Source of the DNA: Fusibacter sp963666805
GTDB taxonomy: Bacteria; Bacillota; Clostridia; Peptostreptococcales; Acidaminobacteraceae
Direction of reading: 5' to 3'
NCBI GenBank assembly: GCA_963666805.2
Contig: CAXXWR010000003.1
Coordinates: forward strand, 608,616-672,615
Length of the DNA: 64,000 nt
Of this stretch, positions 62,175 to 64,000 are shown in pieces. Every line of letters begins with the position of its first letter. Position 1 is the first letter of the stretch. The translations under genes were made by a program, and so were the position numbers. The notes under the pieces were generated by a model. The model ran no database searches, had not been told where the DNA came from, and was given only the letters and a program-made list of their open reading frames with translations.

Positions 62175-64000
<1,826 letters not shown>

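Overview
The window looks like the chromosome of an anaerobic, low-GC, Gram-positive Clostridia-type bacterium; I cannot name the species. Supporting signs are the AT-rich sequence, strong AGGAGG ribosome sites, a T-box in front of leuS, a glmS ribozyme, a CdaA/CdaR pair, ferredoxin-dependent 2-oxoacid oxidoreductase, butyrate kinase/phosphotransbutyrylase genes, MnmH (2-selenouridine tRNA), and a 13-gene tRNA array behind a 23S-5S rRNA operon.

Layout. 0-8.5 kb: partial ArsR repressor, a membrane-anchored protein, MscS channel, PHP phosphatase, a CsoR-controlled copA-csoR operon in which a CopZ-like chaperone is fused to CopA, and a GltD-like flavoprotein. 8.6-17 kb: housekeeping genes (T-box-leuS, prs, methyltransferase) and a STAS/PP2C signalling pair. 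17-23.7 kb: a six-gene operon with a tandem-domain methyltransferase and a nickel/peptide-type ABC importer. 23.9-36.7 kb: an unusual catabolic locus (below). 36.8-39.1 kb: TetR repressor divergent from a flavodoxin/ferredoxin (EFR1-type) and NAD(P)H-oxidoreductase pair. 39.2-48.9 kb: glmS with its ribozyme, glpK-glpP, an HD-GYP protein with a substituted HD motif, mnmH, glmM and a GDT1-family transporter. 49.1-57.5 kb: sigma54 operon buk-ptb-buk / P-loop NTPase / 2-oxoacid:ferredoxin oxidoreductase, preceded by its PAS-AAA+-Fis activator. 57.7-60.5 kb: cdaR, cdaA and a chorismate mutase. 60.7-64 kb: 13 tRNAs, 5S and partial 23S rRNA, all on the minus strand.

The most interesting region is 23.9-36.7 kb. 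A sigma54 activator (28811-30337) sits among three promoters that match the -24/-12 consensus with exact 12-bp GG-to-GC register. They drive (a) a cyclase-family hydrolase, a 3-hydroxyacyl-CoA-dehydrogenase-like enzyme, a 90-aa unknown, LarC lacking its C-terminal domain, a soluble chemoreceptor-like protein and LarB; (b) a BKACE (DUF849) enzyme and an iron-type alcohol dehydrogenase; (c) a DUF362 protein, an OFA-type MFS carrier and a thiolase. LarB and LarC belong to nickel-pincer (NPN) cofactor synthesis, yet no classical LarA is present. The DUF362 protein carries H153, K163 and H178 in a spacing that resembles, from memory, the cofactor-binding H/K/H of LarA. I propose a sigma54-controlled pathway for an unidentified carboxylate in which the DUF362 protein uses a nickel-pincer-type cofactor, with nickel possibly supplied by the adjacent ABC importer. 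This is inference.

The 49-57 kb operon is better understood: a 2-oxoacid is oxidised by the ferredoxin-linked enzyme to an acyl-CoA, Ptb converts this to acyl phosphate, and Buk yields ATP plus the free acid. Its layout parallels the sigmaL/BkdR-controlled bkd operon of Bacillus, with the ferredoxin enzyme in place of the NAD-linked dehydrogenase complex.
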